Assembly: GCA_029582165.1 (NCBI GenBank)
Contig: CM055873.1
Coordinates: forward strand, 43,393,295 to 43,457,294
Reading direction: 5' to 3'
DNA from: Portulaca oleracea
Taxonomy: Eukaryota > Streptophyta > Magnoliopsida > Caryophyllales > Portulacaceae
DNA: 64,000 nt
Shown here: positions 48,804-61,004 of the stretch, piece after piece
Layout: the number at the start of each line of letters is the position of its first letter
How positions within the stretch are numbered: position 1 is the stretch's first letter
Made by a program: the position numbers and the translations under genes
The notes under the pieces: generated by a model
Database searches by the model: none
Told to the model about the DNA's origin: nothing
The model's input: the letters and a program-made list of their open reading frames with translations, nothing else

Positions 48804-49400
48804 GTGAAAGAATTTGTATTTCATGCTGGTGTGCATCGAATTTCTAGTCAACTAAAGAGTAGGCTAGAGACATTTAAGGTCAAAGTAAGGGCTTATGATG
48901 ATCTTGTCACAACTAGTAGAATTGCAGTGGATGAAAAAAGTGGATTGCCTGATTGTACTGACGATCAATGGGAGAAATTGAAAACGGTTAGTATATATTA
49001 CTATTTTAAACAATTCACCACTAATTTTCTTATTACTTATCTTACACTATAAGTAACAATTGTTTCTTAATTGGAAGAAAAAAAAGCTACCCTGATCTCA
49101 TCTGAAATTGGATGATCCTGATAAGTTGAAAAGTAAGCAACTATTACGCCTTACTCCAAATGCTTTAATTTATCTACTGAAGATCATGATTGAGAGAAAC
49201 TTATTGCAAGATGGTCGCAAAATAAGTGTCTATGAACAGTTGACAATATGTTTATTTATGTTGGCTTGAGGGACAAGTTATCGAGAAGCTGGAGACAACT
49301 TAAGCACAACATCTGAGCCATATACGAGTATCAAACCAAGGTATTGGAAGCATAGGTTAAGTTGTTTGCGGATATCATTAGGCCACATCAAAGCCTAAAT
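48804..49400 (+). pseudogene. PIF/Harbinger-type transposon gene remnant (Myb-like then nuclease N-terminus)
   Basis: 48804-48990 reads HRISSQLKSRLETFKVKVRA and, after YDDLVTTSRIAVDEKSGL, ends at DDQWEKLK. This is in the style of the Myb/SANT-like domain found in PIF elements and their relatives. After a break, about 49200-49400 reads YEQLTICLFMLA with an in-frame stop, then SYREAGDNLSTTSEP, reminiscent of the region just before the DDE nuclease of Harbinger transposases. Too short and broken to be active. The assignment is by eye. Confidence 0.45.
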
Positions 49401-50020
49401 GAAGTCCTGAACGAGCTCCTATCCAGACATAGTAAAAGAAATATTGGTCATGTGAACTTGGGTGGATTGAAGGAGAGGAGAGGGAGGAGAGAGAATGGAA
49501 ATGGGGAGGGTGAGGTGGCAAGTCAAAGCTGACTGGGCAACTGATAACGGTCAACACACATTCTTCTGTCGTCACGTCAGCGCGCCACCGAGTTGTTCAG
49601 TTCTTAACTCGATGGGGTTTAGTTCTTAACTCGGTGGCATGCTGCAAGAATCCTAGAGGCCTAAAGTTCAGATTATTGACAAACAAATTTAAAGTTCAGA
49701 TTATTAAATCTACAATGGACCAAAATTCAGATTATTTAAATCCAATTTCTCATTGTAATAAACCAAACATTTTATAATCATTTATATGCGCTTTTGAAGA
49801 TACTGGTATTAATGTCTGTCCAATGCACAGGCTGTCAAAGCACTTGCATGGATGTTCTAAAACTTGACATAAAAGATTGCAAATATGCGTAAACACAAGA
49901 TATGATAGAAATAACTATTATAGCTCAACAAAACTGCATCAGCTGGGGAGCTACTTATACAGTTATACACAAGTGGCTATTTAATGAAGTTTGCATTGAC
50001 TATAATTATGAAATAATGTC
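49401..50020. other. Intergenic, no gene seen
   Basis: Includes a G/A-rich stretch (49470-49520) and a repeated 'aaagttcagattatt' motif (49670-49735). No coding signal. Confidence 0.5.
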
Positions 50021-50694
50021 TGTTGGAAATATTTCAAGAGTATAAGACAATTATATATCCTAAAGAATAAAGTATATCAAGTATAAGGATCATATATAAG
50101 TGAAACAATAAGAATATGATCAACACGGGTGAAACAGGAAGCAACACGGGTCGTGTTGCCTTCCAGAGAGCAAGAAAACAATTCCTGCGCTCAACACGGA
50201 CCGTGTTGAATTCAACACGGGTCGTGTTGATTGCCAGGAATGTTTTTAATGCTAACGGCTATATGATTTCGTGTAATTAGTTTTTGATATGATAATTAAG
50301 CACGATTATTATGAGATTCCAACAGCTATATGACTTGACTTGGTCAAGGTCATATTAAGTGTGTAATCCTCCATTAAAGACACTTGATTGCTCTTTGACT
50401 AGGGCATCCTAAGTGTGTTAGTATTCTCCTATAAATAGGAGATATCCTAGGCTATTTGAGACACACCAATCTAAGCTATCACATCTTCATTCTTGTCTAG
50501 ACTGCAGCTATACTTGAGTGATTCAAGAGAGAAACTATTATTCTTGAGTGTTTACAAGTGCTAAGTTTTATCCCTTTGAACATTTACGGTATCGTAATTA
50601 GTTCTTAAGGAAAGTGAGTTCAAGGCCACAACTCTTAGGTTATCCAAGCGAGGTTCCATTGTTTTATATACCGTTCACTCCCTTTCCTCCAACA
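50021..50694 (+). repeat. Probable 5' LTR of the copia element
   Basis: TGTTGGAAAT at the start and CTCCAACA at the end give matching TGTTGG/CCAACA termini. A TATA box (cctataaataggag, about 50430) is followed by a plausible transcript start. The U3 part carries repeated and palindromic CAACACGG(G/A)(T/C)CGTGTTG words (about 50120-50235). The end is set only by the terminal motif, because the other LTR is missing and no standard initiator-tRNA binding site follows. Confidence 0.65.
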
Positions 50695-50714
50695 ATCTTA
50701 AGAACTATTTAGGA

Positions 50715-53541
50715 ATGGCCTCGCTACGTGATATGTCTAGCAACTTCCAAAAGTTAGAGCGCTTTGAAGGAGTGGATTTCCGACGTTGGCAAAGCAAGAT
50801 GCATTTTCTTGCTAACGACTCTCAATGTGGCATATGTGCTTAACATTGAGATTTCTACCAAGGTGAATCAAGAACCGTCGGCCAAGAAGGTGACAATCGA
50901 GGAGTCTCCAAAGGAGGATGCAATTGTCAAGAGTTCCACGGGAGATGGAAGTGACGATCACATAAAGACGTCCGTGGAAGATGCGGAGGCAACTCGGCAA
51001 AGGCTCAAGATGGAGAATGATGACTACGTTTGTAGAGGATGCATTCTCAACAGGATGAGCGACACCCTCTTCGATGTGTATCAACATGTGGAGACGGCAA
51101 AGAAGCTTTGGGAGATGCTTGAAGCTAAGTACATGTCGGAAGATGCGTCAAGTAAGAATTTTCTTGTTAGTCAATTCATGAAATTTAAGATGGATGATAA
51201 TAGGAAAATTCTAAACCAATTTCATGAGATTCAACATATTTTAAGTAACTTCAAGCAACACAATTTGAACATGGATGAAACCATAATCGTATCTTCTATT
51301 ATTGACAAGCTACCTTCTTCTTGGAATGAAACTAAAAGGGCTCTCATGCACCGGAAAGAGGCTATGTCTCTTGAAGGTTTGGCTAACCATCTTCGGATTG
51401 AAGAGGAGTTACGCCTACAAGATGGTACCAAAGAGCAATCTAAGGTCCATATGGTGCAAGAGAATAAGGGAAACAAGAATAAGAACAAGAGCCACAACAA
51501 AACTAGCAAGGGAATTCAAAAGCCTAAGCAAGTTTGTTGGGAATGTGGCAAACCGGGGCACACAAAGAGAGAGTGTTACCAATGGAAAAAGAAGCATGGT
51601 CTTTTGAACAAAGATACATCTAAGGGCAAGAGTAAGGAGAAGGAACCCAATTCCTTCGTGGCCATGATTAAAGATCATATTAACATGGTATCCATTGGTT
51701 GTAATGATTGGTACATAGAAGCGGGTGCGTCAAGGCATGTTTGCATTGACAAGAGTTTATTCAAGACTCTCAAACCGGCGGATGATGGTGTGAAACTCTA
51801 CATGGGCAATAACCATCCGGTTAAAGTTGAAGGCATTGGGCAAGTGGAACTTGTTTTCACTTCCGGTAAATCTTTGCTTTTAAATGATGTGTATTTAGCT
51901 CCGGAAGTATGTAAGAATCTTGTATCCGGTTATCTCCTTAGCAAGTTTGGTTTTATGCAAGTTTATGATGGAGATAATTATGTACTTTCCAAGGGTGGGA
52001 CTTTTGTAGGGAAGGGATATGCTTATGGGGAGATGTTTAAATTGAATGCGAAAAGTAATAAAGATGGCATGATTTCCGCTTATATGCATGTGTCTACTTT
52101 GAATAAGTCTTTTCTATGGCATGCTAGATTAGGACATGTGAACTTTTCAAAGTTGAAAGAAATGTCTAATCTTGATTTGATTCCTAAGTTGAATGATGAC
52201 ATAGAAAAGTGTAAGACATGCATGCTTAATAAAATCACCAAAAGTTCATTCTCAAGTGTAAAAAGAACTTCTAAATTGCTTGATTTAATTCATAGTGATT
52301 TAGGAGATTTTCATAGTACACCTTCAATAGGTGGTAAGAAGTATTATGTGACATTCATTGATGATTATTCTAGATATTGTCAAGTTTATCTTTTGAGTTC
52401 TAAAGATGAAACACTTGAAAAGTTTAGAGTTTACAAAACTAGAAGTGAACTTCAATGTGAGACCTTGATTAAAACTTTAAGATCCGATAGGGGAGGGGAA
52501 TATTATGATCCAAAGTTTTTCCAAGAAACGGGCATTGTTCATGAGACAACCGCCCCGTATACACCACAACAAAATGGGGTTGCGGAAAGGAAAAATAGAA
52601 CTTTAAAAGAAATGGTGAATTCTATGTTGTCAAACTCCGGTTTAAGTAATGGATTTTGGGGTGAAGCCATGTTAACGGCTTGTTATATTTTGAATAGAGT
52701 TCCATTCAAAGGGAATTCTAGTACCCCATATGAGTTATGGAACAAAAGAAAGCCAAGTCTTAAGTATTTTAAGATTTGGGGTTGTAGGGCTATTGTAAGA
52801 GTCCCGGAACCTAAGAAAAGAAAATTAGGTGAAAGAGGAATTGAGTGCATCTTTATAGGCTATGCTCAAGATAGCAAAGTTTATAGGTTTTTGGTGGTTG
52901 AGCCAAATGAGTACATTTGGTGAATACCGTAATGGAATCAATAGATGCAATTTTTGATGAGACTAGGTTCTCTTCAATTCCTAGACCTAAAGATGTAATT
53001 CAATATATTGTTCCTTTAATTGAGCCTCAAGATGAAAACCATGAGGGTATATCCATACAAGATGATCTTCCAACTCATGAGGTTATTCATGATGAAGAAG
53101 ATGAAAGTATTGAGTTAAGAAGGAGTAAAAGATCAAGGAAACCAAAAGACTTTGGTTCGGACTTCTATGTTTATTTAGTAGAAGGTTCAAGGGACTCAGT
53201 TGAAAGTGAGACCCTATGTATGTACAACATAGATAAGGATCCTAAAACTTTTAAAGAAGCTATGCAATCTCATGATGCTTCTTTGTGGAAAGAAGCGGTA
53301 CAAGATGAGATTGATTCAATAATGGAAAACAATGTTTGGATATTGGTTGACCTTCCTCCGGGAAGTAAACCAATTACCTCTAAGTGGATCCTTAAAAGGA
53401 AAAGGAAAGTAGATGGTACCGTTGAGAGGTATAAAGCTCGTTTGGTTGTAAGGGGCTTTACTCAAAAGTATGGTATTGACTACTTTGATACATATGCGTC
53501 GGTAGCTAAGATAGCTTCAATAAGTGTATTGTTAGCTTTAG
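50715..53541 (+). pseudogene. Ty1/copia gag-protease-integrase-RT polyprotein, decayed and truncated
   Basis: Probable ATG 50715 (MASLRDMSSN). One frame change near 50811 leads into the long frame ending at 52923. Domains in order: gag (KLWEMLEAKY...), zinc knuckle CWECGKPGHTKREC, protease block WYIEAGASRHVC (the D-S-G expected here reads E-A-G), pre-integrase HARLGHVNFSKL, and integrase core with HSDL, SDRGGEY and NGVAERKNRTL, so the D-D-E triad is visible. A one-base loss near 52917 moves the RT part to the frame 52917-53546 (VDGTVERYKARLV, YFDTYASV). It stops in early RT where a gypsy LTR fragment begins at 53542. RT core, RNase H and 3' LTR are absent. Same family and strand as 1-1310, which keeps the frame at the 52917 break. 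Confidence 0.93.
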
Positions 53542-53750
53542 TGTAACGCCCCGGAAATTTACAGACAAAACTTAGCGGAAGACTTCAAATTTAGTTTGGG
53601 CGTCACTGCCGTATCCCCGAAGGAATACAAGGCGAGAAAGGAAAATACAACTGTCTGCTAACGGTAACTACTAACAACTCCAAAACAAAACTTCTAGACT
53701 CGTCGTCGTCCTCACTTCTAATTCCCGTCCCCAACATTTAGATCTTCACC
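53542..53750 (-). repeat. Gypsy LTR end fragment abutting the copia RT
   Basis: TGTAACGCCCCGGAAATTTA onward is the reverse complement of the last ~280 bp of the LTR at 39405-43123 (shared: cgtcactgccgtatccccga and atttagatcttcac), shortened by small deletions. It lies directly at the point where copia homology stops, so it inserted into, or was joined to, the copia element. Confidence 0.85.
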
Positions 53751-55407
53751 TGAAAACAAAACAATATATGTACAAGTGAAGAATATATTTTTTTGAGAAA
53801 TCAATATATGTATAAGTGAAGAATATGTACAAGTGAAGAAATCATTGTAAAGTGTTGTACTAAGTTTTGAATCAAATGCAATACAAAATCTATGATTCCC
53901 TCGAAAATATCCCACTAAAATCCATTTTTTTTTGGACCACCAGAATACAAAGTATTAGTACGGTCCACCATTGTCCAATTGGTAAAAGTAGGAATTATTA
54001 GAATCCAATTATCCTACAATATTTCACATATAAACCAAATGACTGATACTAGGATGAATAATAGACAATATTTCACATATTAACCAAAATGATTGATACC
54101 AGGATGAATATCATAGGTCTGGTTAGGAGAAATGGCCAGATAGCCATCAGAAATGTAAATTCTATGAATTAAATAAGTAAGAAAACCATAACATGTATTA
54201 TTTAGCTTTGAAATGCCCGCTTACCCTGAAATACAGTAGTTTAGCCCGAATGGTATAAAATCTATCAAACACTTTTGAGCCAGGAGTGCCCATACACTGG
54301 ACCAACCCATATAAATCCGTCCATCTTGGCCATTTTTATTTTTATTTTTGGCAAAGGGATTAGGTTGGATACATATAAATTTGAATGAATTCATATGTTT
54401 GGATAAAATTTTATAAAACTTAGCGACGTTTGACTAGACTATCAGGTTTGTTTAAGTTGGGAGTATCACAAATTGGGTTAATATTCATTCTGGTATTATG
54501 TATGTGGTTAAAATTGATAGAAATCAGAAGAATAACACACACAAACACAAATTTTCCTGGTTGAATCAGGAAACCCATCAAGCCCGAACCCCAAAAACAA
54601 GCAGATTTACCTCATTTAAGACTCATTATTTCCTGTTCTAATGCATATATATATATATATATATAACTCACATTACCATTTCTCAAAAAATCAAAATCAG
54701 GGAAGACAAACATGCTAAAATCCCGACGAAACAGCGACCAGAGAAAAATCTAGACATCAGTAGCCTTGCATATCCAGATAATTATGAAAATGGGGAATAG
54801 TTAATTAAGGAATTCCTTCAAGTATTTATTCGGAACATCATGTAAGTCATTTTTTTATTCTCCATTACAAACATACAACATGATCAATGAATTAGCGTAA
54901 TCAATTAAATGAATCCAATCACAATGAAACCTGATAATCGAATTTCCTATGTTCACGAAACCACGCTAAACGCTCAGTTCCATAGAAAAGAAATGAATTG
55001 AGTTAGGGTTACCTGATAAATCGAACAGGTATGCACAATTAGTTCATTAGATTAAAATCAGAAATAATGAGAACGACAATGCAAATGAACTCATGAATCA
55101 GATGTATGCTCGAAAACACAAATGAAGTAACAAATCAGTGAACGAAAAAACAAAACAGAAATTATCAATTAATTGTGCACCAATCAATTGAATCCAAAGA
55201 GAGGAAAGCTAAAAACAAACAAACAGAAATCTAAATCTCACCTGGCGACAAGATGCACCATCGTAAGTACTTCACGACCACCGAAATCCAACTTGTAGCA
55301 AGCGATCGAATCCGAAGAGAGGAGAGCAGAAATCTTTCTACCCAGGAAGCCGTTTGGAGAGGAAGAATAGAGAGAGGACCGCGGTTTGCTTCAATGGCCG
55401 TTTGAAA
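53751..55407. other. Intergenic, no gene recognised
   Basis: A 20-bp direct repeat (tatgtacaagtgaagaa) near 53765-53840, and repeated 'aatatttcacatat' near 54020-54080. An (AT)n run at 54643-54664. No supported gene; the minus-strand frames here are short. Confidence 0.5.
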
Positions 55408-56219
55408 TGAGAATTCTGCAAATTATTCTGTGCTCTTGGAGCATGTGCTCCAAGGGGCTGACATGGCAGCCATGTCATCAAATGATTTTTTTTTTAAATT
55501 CAACAACAGCGTGAGCATTGGCAGCAACGTGAGCAGTTTGAGGGCAGCAGTTAAGGATGTAGTCAACTAAATAGTTTGAATCGCGATTGTTCACTGGGTG
55601 TAAGATGATTGTTCACCAGATGATATAAGAACGGTTAATATCAAAAATTTGCAAAAAAACGGCAGTTCAAATCATTTGTTGTCTGCAATATGAATGATAT
55701 CTGAAGCAAATGTTCATAGGAGGTTTCTTGACTGATTGAAACATTGGTACCTTAGTGAAGTGAACAAACCTTGATCAAAGTGTGATGGTCATGGCTGATG
55801 TTAGTATGTATGGGTCATATAGTAAATTGATTTATTCATTGAACACCTAGTATTCCAGTGAACCAATTGTAAATTATTTAAATATCTAAAGTCGATGGCT
55901 TATGTGAATAATGGTGTGTAAGGAAGTTAGTGAACAAGTATCCATTAATCAGTGAACAATGTTTGTTCGACTACAAACCAAGTGAAGTCTATGTGTCCAC
56001 CTCAAACGAACATCCATCAATTCAATGAAAATTGGTGAATAATGCGATGAACAACATTAATTGAATATGATTTTGTATAGCACAGAACATATATCAGGCA
56101 TTCAGTGAACAACATTGAATATCTCAATGAACGATAATTGACATGCCATTGAGCAATGATTATTACCACAGCGATTAATACCCAAATGTAACACCATTGA
56201 AGATCATTGTGTCTAGTAG

Positions 56220-56560
56220 TCAACAACAACATGTAACTTAGTGAACGAAACTGACTTGTAACTTGTAACTTAGTGAAAAACTTGTAACCTAGTCAGCATC
56301 AACTTGTAACGTAGTGAACAACAATGTGAAATTTGGTGAACAATTACCACCTGTAACCTAGTGAACATTACCTGTGACTTAGTGAACAACAACTTGAATT
56401 TCAGTGAACAACGATCACCTGTAACCTAGTGAACATCAACGTGTAACTTAGTGAACAACAACTTGAAATTTAGTGAACAATGATCACTTGTCACCTGTAA
56501 CTCAGTGAACAACTGGTAACTTGGGGAACACCAACTTGTAATGTGGCATGGAGCTATTTA
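56220..56560 (-). repeat. Degenerate repeats of 'aacttgtaacttagtgaacaac'-type units
   Basis: About a dozen imperfect repeats built from CTTGTAAC(T/C)TAGTGAACA, in variable spacing. Similar GTGAACA/TGTTCAC words dominate the rest of this element. Confidence 0.7.
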
Positions 56561-57239
56561 AATGCTATTTTTTATAACCGAAGTAAATACAACAAGCATA
56601 GTAACATATTGATTACCAAAAGCGGTGTTATGTTTGCACTTGTGGTTACAATCTTTTGCCAAAAAAAGTCATTCTAATATGACATAGAGCTATTTAAGTG
56701 CTAAGTTTTTAACTAAGAAAATACACCAAAATGTTATTATCATCCCATTTCAGGTTTCATCACACTTTTTGTTGCTAAGCGGATCTTGCCTTCACTTGTA
56801 CATCCTCCTTGACCTTGTTTATGAAGCTTTTTAGTATCATTGCACAATACCATGATCGTAGTTGAATGATATACCCACAATTTGAGTCTGCTCCTCTATG
56901 TGATTCTCGGCTTCACCAATTGGGCCATCATCAGCTCTGAAATTGACATAAAATGGTCATACATCTAATTTATTCATCGGTGATGCCAATATTGTTCACT
57001 TATTTAATTTGACGTTACCTTTGGCCTTTGGGTGATGTGGTCTCATTGTGCTGACCATGCCGATCAATTGTTTGAATATGCTCTTCTCTTTCACCATGAT
57101 CTAAAATTCACAAAAAAACAATTCAAGCAAACACATAATTGTTCACTGGTGATATCCAACACATACAAAATTGTTCATTCATCGGAGTTGGTTACACATA
57201 ATTGTTCACTGGTGGTATCCAGCACATACAAAATTGTTC

Positions 57240-57830
57240 ATTCACAAAATCAGGGAGTCAGTACGAAATTCATTCAGGGAATCATAAAATCGTTCACTCA
57301 CATGTTCACATTGTTCACCCATAATAATATATTGTTCATTACTGTAAAAGATCTAATCCTTTGAAATTAGGGCAAGTAAAACATACGAATCAGAGAGTCC
57401 GTTGAATTTCATTCAGGGAATTATAAAATCGTTCACTCTCCATGTTTAAGTTGTTCACCCATAAGAATATGTTGTTCATTACTGTAAATGAACTAATATG
57501 TTGAAATTAGGGCAACTAAAACATACAAATAAGGGAGTCAGTACATATCTCATTCACGGAATCATAAAATCGTTCACTCACCATGTTTAAGTTGTTCACC
57601 CATAATAATATCTTGTTCATTACTTTAAAAGAACTAATATTTTGAAATTAGGGCAATTAAAACACACGAATCATGGAGTCAGTACTGAATCTCATTTGGG
57701 GAATCATAAAATCGTTCACTCGCGATGTTTAAGTTGTTCACCCATAATTATATCTTGTTCATTACTGTAAAAGAACTAATCTTTTGAAATTAGGGCAATT
57801 AAAACATACGAATCTTGCGTTTAAAAGATT
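57240..57830. repeat. Tandem array, about 140-bp unit, four copies
   Basis: Units start near 57251, 57391, 57531 and 57672 (spacing 140, 140, 141). Each carries GGGAGTCAGTAC-like, AAAATCGTTCACTC, TGTTTAAGTTGTTCACCCAT and TTGAAATTAGGGCAA words. Confidence 0.88.
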
Positions 57831-57980
57831 AAATATTGTTCATTACCGTAAAAGAACCCATAATTATATATTGCGTTTGAAATTAGGGAATCATAAAATC
57901 ATATGGTTGAACAGAGTTTAAGCAAAACAGAGTATGAGTGCTAATACATGGGTTAGGGTTTGCAATTTAAAAGGAATTAC

Positions 57981-58072
57981 CTATTCTGGCTGCCGGTGAC
58001 TGTTGATGCAATTGCTATTTTACGTTTCTTGCGTTTGTAAGTGAATGTGGGGTTCGATTTCATATCAGCCAT
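57981..58072 (-). other. Candidate first coding exon inside the 3.0-kb MULE
   Basis: Minus-strand ATG 58072, followed by MADMKSNPTFTYKRKKRKIA (basic, nuclear-signal-like) and ending in a donor (AATAG|GTAATT). Exon-like minus-strand segments near 57019-57101 and 56875-56938 also have AG and GT borders, but the phases do not join cleanly. It is either a decayed gene or a chance set. No family recognised. Confidence 0.35.
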
Positions 58073-58539
58073 GATAGTAGAAATTGTTTGGAGCAAAAAC
58101 AGAGTGCTCTAATCAATGAACGAAATCGCAGGAGAAGGGTCGTCGGAGAGCACAAATAGAGTACTCGAGAAAGTCGTTGGTGGACGGTCGGCGGCGAGAA
58201 CGTTGGTCGCGAGAACGTCGATGGAGAACAGTCGGTTGCGCTTGGTTATAGGAGAACGTTGTGGACGAAAGGGGCGGTTTGAGCCTTGCTTTTGAAAATT
58301 GAATGAGGAAGCTGAACGATTACCCGAGGGTTTTATATATGCATAATTTTTTTTAAAAAAATACAATTCCAGCATGGAAAAGTAATTGCCACGTCAGATA
58401 TGGAGCATGTGCTCCAGGAGCACATAATATATATTGTGAGAATTCAATGATTCTAACGTTGGTGGTGATGATTATCGGTTTCTGAGATTCAAAGTTTAGG
58501 CTTACTTTGAAGGGTTACTGGACAAACCTTCTTTTTTTT

Positions 58540-58890
58540 TTTTTTACTCTAATACACTGAACTTTGAGAGTATTGGACAATAATGCACTCAAACCAATTT
58601 AACTTGCGGCTGACGGGTGGCTGTCCTACAATGAGTTATCGTTTTTCTATTTTTTTTTCTTAAAAAGTATATATTAGTCATCCTGCTTATGTGTACGTTC
58701 TTACATGACAAAAGTTTTTTCTGAAAAAAATAGAAAAACGACTGCTCAAATTAGGACAGTCACCGTATCAACCACCAGTTGAATTGGTCTGAGTGCGTTA
58801 TTGTCCAATATCCCAATAGAGTCCAAGAAAAAAGTTCAGTGCATTATTGTCCAATACCCCAATAGTTCAGAGTATTATCAACCAATAATC
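58540..58890. mobile_element. MULE-type MITE, family A, diverged copy
   Basis: The left part has ACTGAACTTTGAGAGTATTGGACAATAATGCACTC-type words and the right part the inverted set (GTGCATTATTGTCCAATACC). A 20-bp foldback (ctatttttttttcttaaaaa region with its complement near 58715) sits between. The terminal bases and TSD are not clear. Confidence 0.7.
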
Positions 58891-59059
58891 CTACTTTAAA
58901 GTAGTTTGTTATTTGATACATCTCTATTGCTTGTAAAAAAATAAAAAAAAAGGGGAATAGGAATTAAAATGTCTTCATCCATTATCAGATTGGCTTTATT
59001 GCTTGTTATGAAATAATTCAAATTGGGAATATAATTGGAAATAAATATATTGATATGTG

Positions 59060-59621
59060 TGAAAACTTCAATTCCGTCAATTAATTTGGGACGGAGGGAG
59101 TAATTAAAATACTCTTTTATTAATTTATGAATGTTTTAATAAATTGAAATAGATGGAATGTTATAATTGACACACATCTAGTTCTAGAAAAACAATTACC
59201 ATATGAAAAATTTTAAGTTCATAAAATTCAAATAAAAATTAATTAAACATCAAATATAATGATTTTGTACCAGGTGGTCGAGCCATAGCTAGAAAAAAAA
59301 TAAAATAAAAATCAATTCATACTTAAAGTACACAATCAATAAAATCAATATGATGCGTGTGTTTACTAGGAAAAAGAAAATAAAATTTTGTATATTTATG
59401 GTCTGCAAATAATGATTTTGTATGTTAATAAAATCACTACAATGTAATACTTCCTCTGTTCCATATTAGTTGTCCATTGGCATCATCAATTTCTTAATAT
59501 ATAAAATGTTCTAATATACAAAGTACTATTATTAGATTAAGAATGAAAAATATTATCATAAGAATATAATGATCTAATTTTTTGATAAAATATACTATAA
59601 TAAATTTTTAGGGAAAGATGA
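59060..59621. other. Spacer with Stowaway-like ends
   Basis: GGGACGGAGGGAGTA at about 59088-59102 is a Stowaway right terminus and ACTTCCTCTGTTCCATATTAG at about 59450 looks like a left terminus. Neither has a partner end, so both are fragments. Confidence 0.45.
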
Positions 59622-59979
59622 ACAAAAAATTACTTAGGGATACCCTAACTTTTGGTGAAATGTTTTTCTGTACCCCAACTTTTAAAAACTAATTTTGGGG
59701 TACCCTAACTTTTAGAATTAGAAATAATTAAGTGAATTTCCGGCCAATGATTTGAATTCACCGGTGAGTTTTAGGCGGGAAATTGATTAAGTGTTTTTGT
59801 GGACAAAAATGTCGTTTATTTTTGTGGACGAAAATTATTTGAATCAATCGGAGTTTACCAATAAATTCACCTCGTAATTTCTAATCTTAAAAGTAAAGGT
59901 ACCCCAAAATTAGTTTTGAAAAGTTAGGGTATCAAAAAATTGTTTATTCAAAAGTTAAGGTACCTCTAAGTAATTTTTT
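59622..59979. mobile_element. MULE-type MITE, family B (copy 2), perfect 9-bp TSD
   Basis: The TSD GAAAGATGA flanks the element (59613-59621 and 59980-59988). Ends are ACAAAAAATTACTTAGGGAT and, reverse-complemented, AAAAAATTACTTAGAGGTAC. It is a reverse-orientation relative of 4906-5261, sharing the ACCGGTGA and GGAAATT centre. Confidence 0.9.
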
Positions 59980-60099
59980 GAAAGATGAAATATTGGCTAC
60001 TGATATGGAACAGAAGAAGTATTTGGTATTACCTAACTATATATAAACTCACTATAATAAAATCAACGCAGCATCACTAATGTTCAATCAATCTACACG

Positions 60100-60927
60100 A
60101 TCATGCCAGAGACTTTCAACCCATATAATTATATCGATAAAAAATTATATATACAAGCACCCATATAATTATATCTACAAAGAATTATATATACAAATAA
60201 TATATTGTCTAATTAATTTACAAAGGATTATAGTAATTCAATAAAATTGAAAGAAGAAGATGACTTACATGATAGACCAACTGTTGACGGCTGTTCAAAT
60301 GAAATGGATATAATGTGAACCAAATGGACATCATAGTGAACCCAAAAAGACATAATGTTCAAATGAAATGTATATAATGTGTAAATCAAATGGACATCAT
60401 AGTGAACCCAAAAAGACATGATGTTCAAATGAAATGGATACAAATATATAATGTGTAATCAAATGGACATCAAGTTCAAAACAAATTGACATCGCATTAA
60501 AATCAACAAAGACATCATGTTCGAACAAAATGAGCATCATGTTATGACCAAGTGAACATCATGTTCAACACAATTCTTCACTGCTTCATCTTCTTTCTCC
60601 CTCAATCTCTTTTTCAACCACCTCAACCACTGTGCCACCACTTCGCACCACCACCACCATCACTATCACCATGCCATCCAACCTTCACACACAACCACCA
60701 ATGCCCACTCCCTCTCGCCATTCCCAACACCGACGATGCCCTACTTCCATTACCTACACCAAAATTTGTTCCACGCGACCCCAACACCAACGAATTTCAC
60801 CGTCAACGCGATCCTATCACCGGCGAATTCCACTGTCATTCCTTGTGAGTTGGTTGGCTGGAACGGTTGTGAATTACCGGTGAATTTCATTGAAGAAAGA
60901 GATAGAGAAGGGACAATTTCATTGAAT

Positions 60928-60985
<58 letters not shown>

Positions 60986-61004
60986 GAATTAAAGAGGCAT
61001 CACA
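60100..61004. other. Repeat-rich intergenic region
   Basis: Holds a 49-bp duplication (acccatataattatatc, 60119-60205), about three imperfect 66-bp units with AATGGACATCATAGTGAACCC (60290-60480) and a (GA)n run (60929-60982). The open frame 60552-60848 is Pro/His/Thr-rich low complexity and I do not support it as a gene. Confidence 0.55.

Larger units (their letters stand above)
55417..58436. mobile_element. Mutator-like element without transposase, 3.0 kb, perfect 9-bp TSD
   Basis: Perfect TSD TGAGAATTC (55408-55416 and 58437-58445). The ends share TGTGCTC-TGGAGCA-TGCTCCA and a run of A/T further in, over roughly 35 bp and more. The interior has no transposase. It holds a GTGAACA-rich stretch, a 140-bp tandem array, and short exon-like segments on the minus strand (see 57981-58072). 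A Pack-MULE-like or deletion derivative is likely. Confidence 0.85.

Noticed and set aside
57240..57830. Regular repeats that could suggest a CRISPR-like array
   Set aside because: Units of ~140 bp without alternating unique spacers, in a plant transposon. Ordinary tandem duplication.
60552..60848. 98-codon frame with His/Pro-rich sequence
   Set aside because: Low-complexity pyrimidine-rich DNA, no promoter or family, next to repeats.
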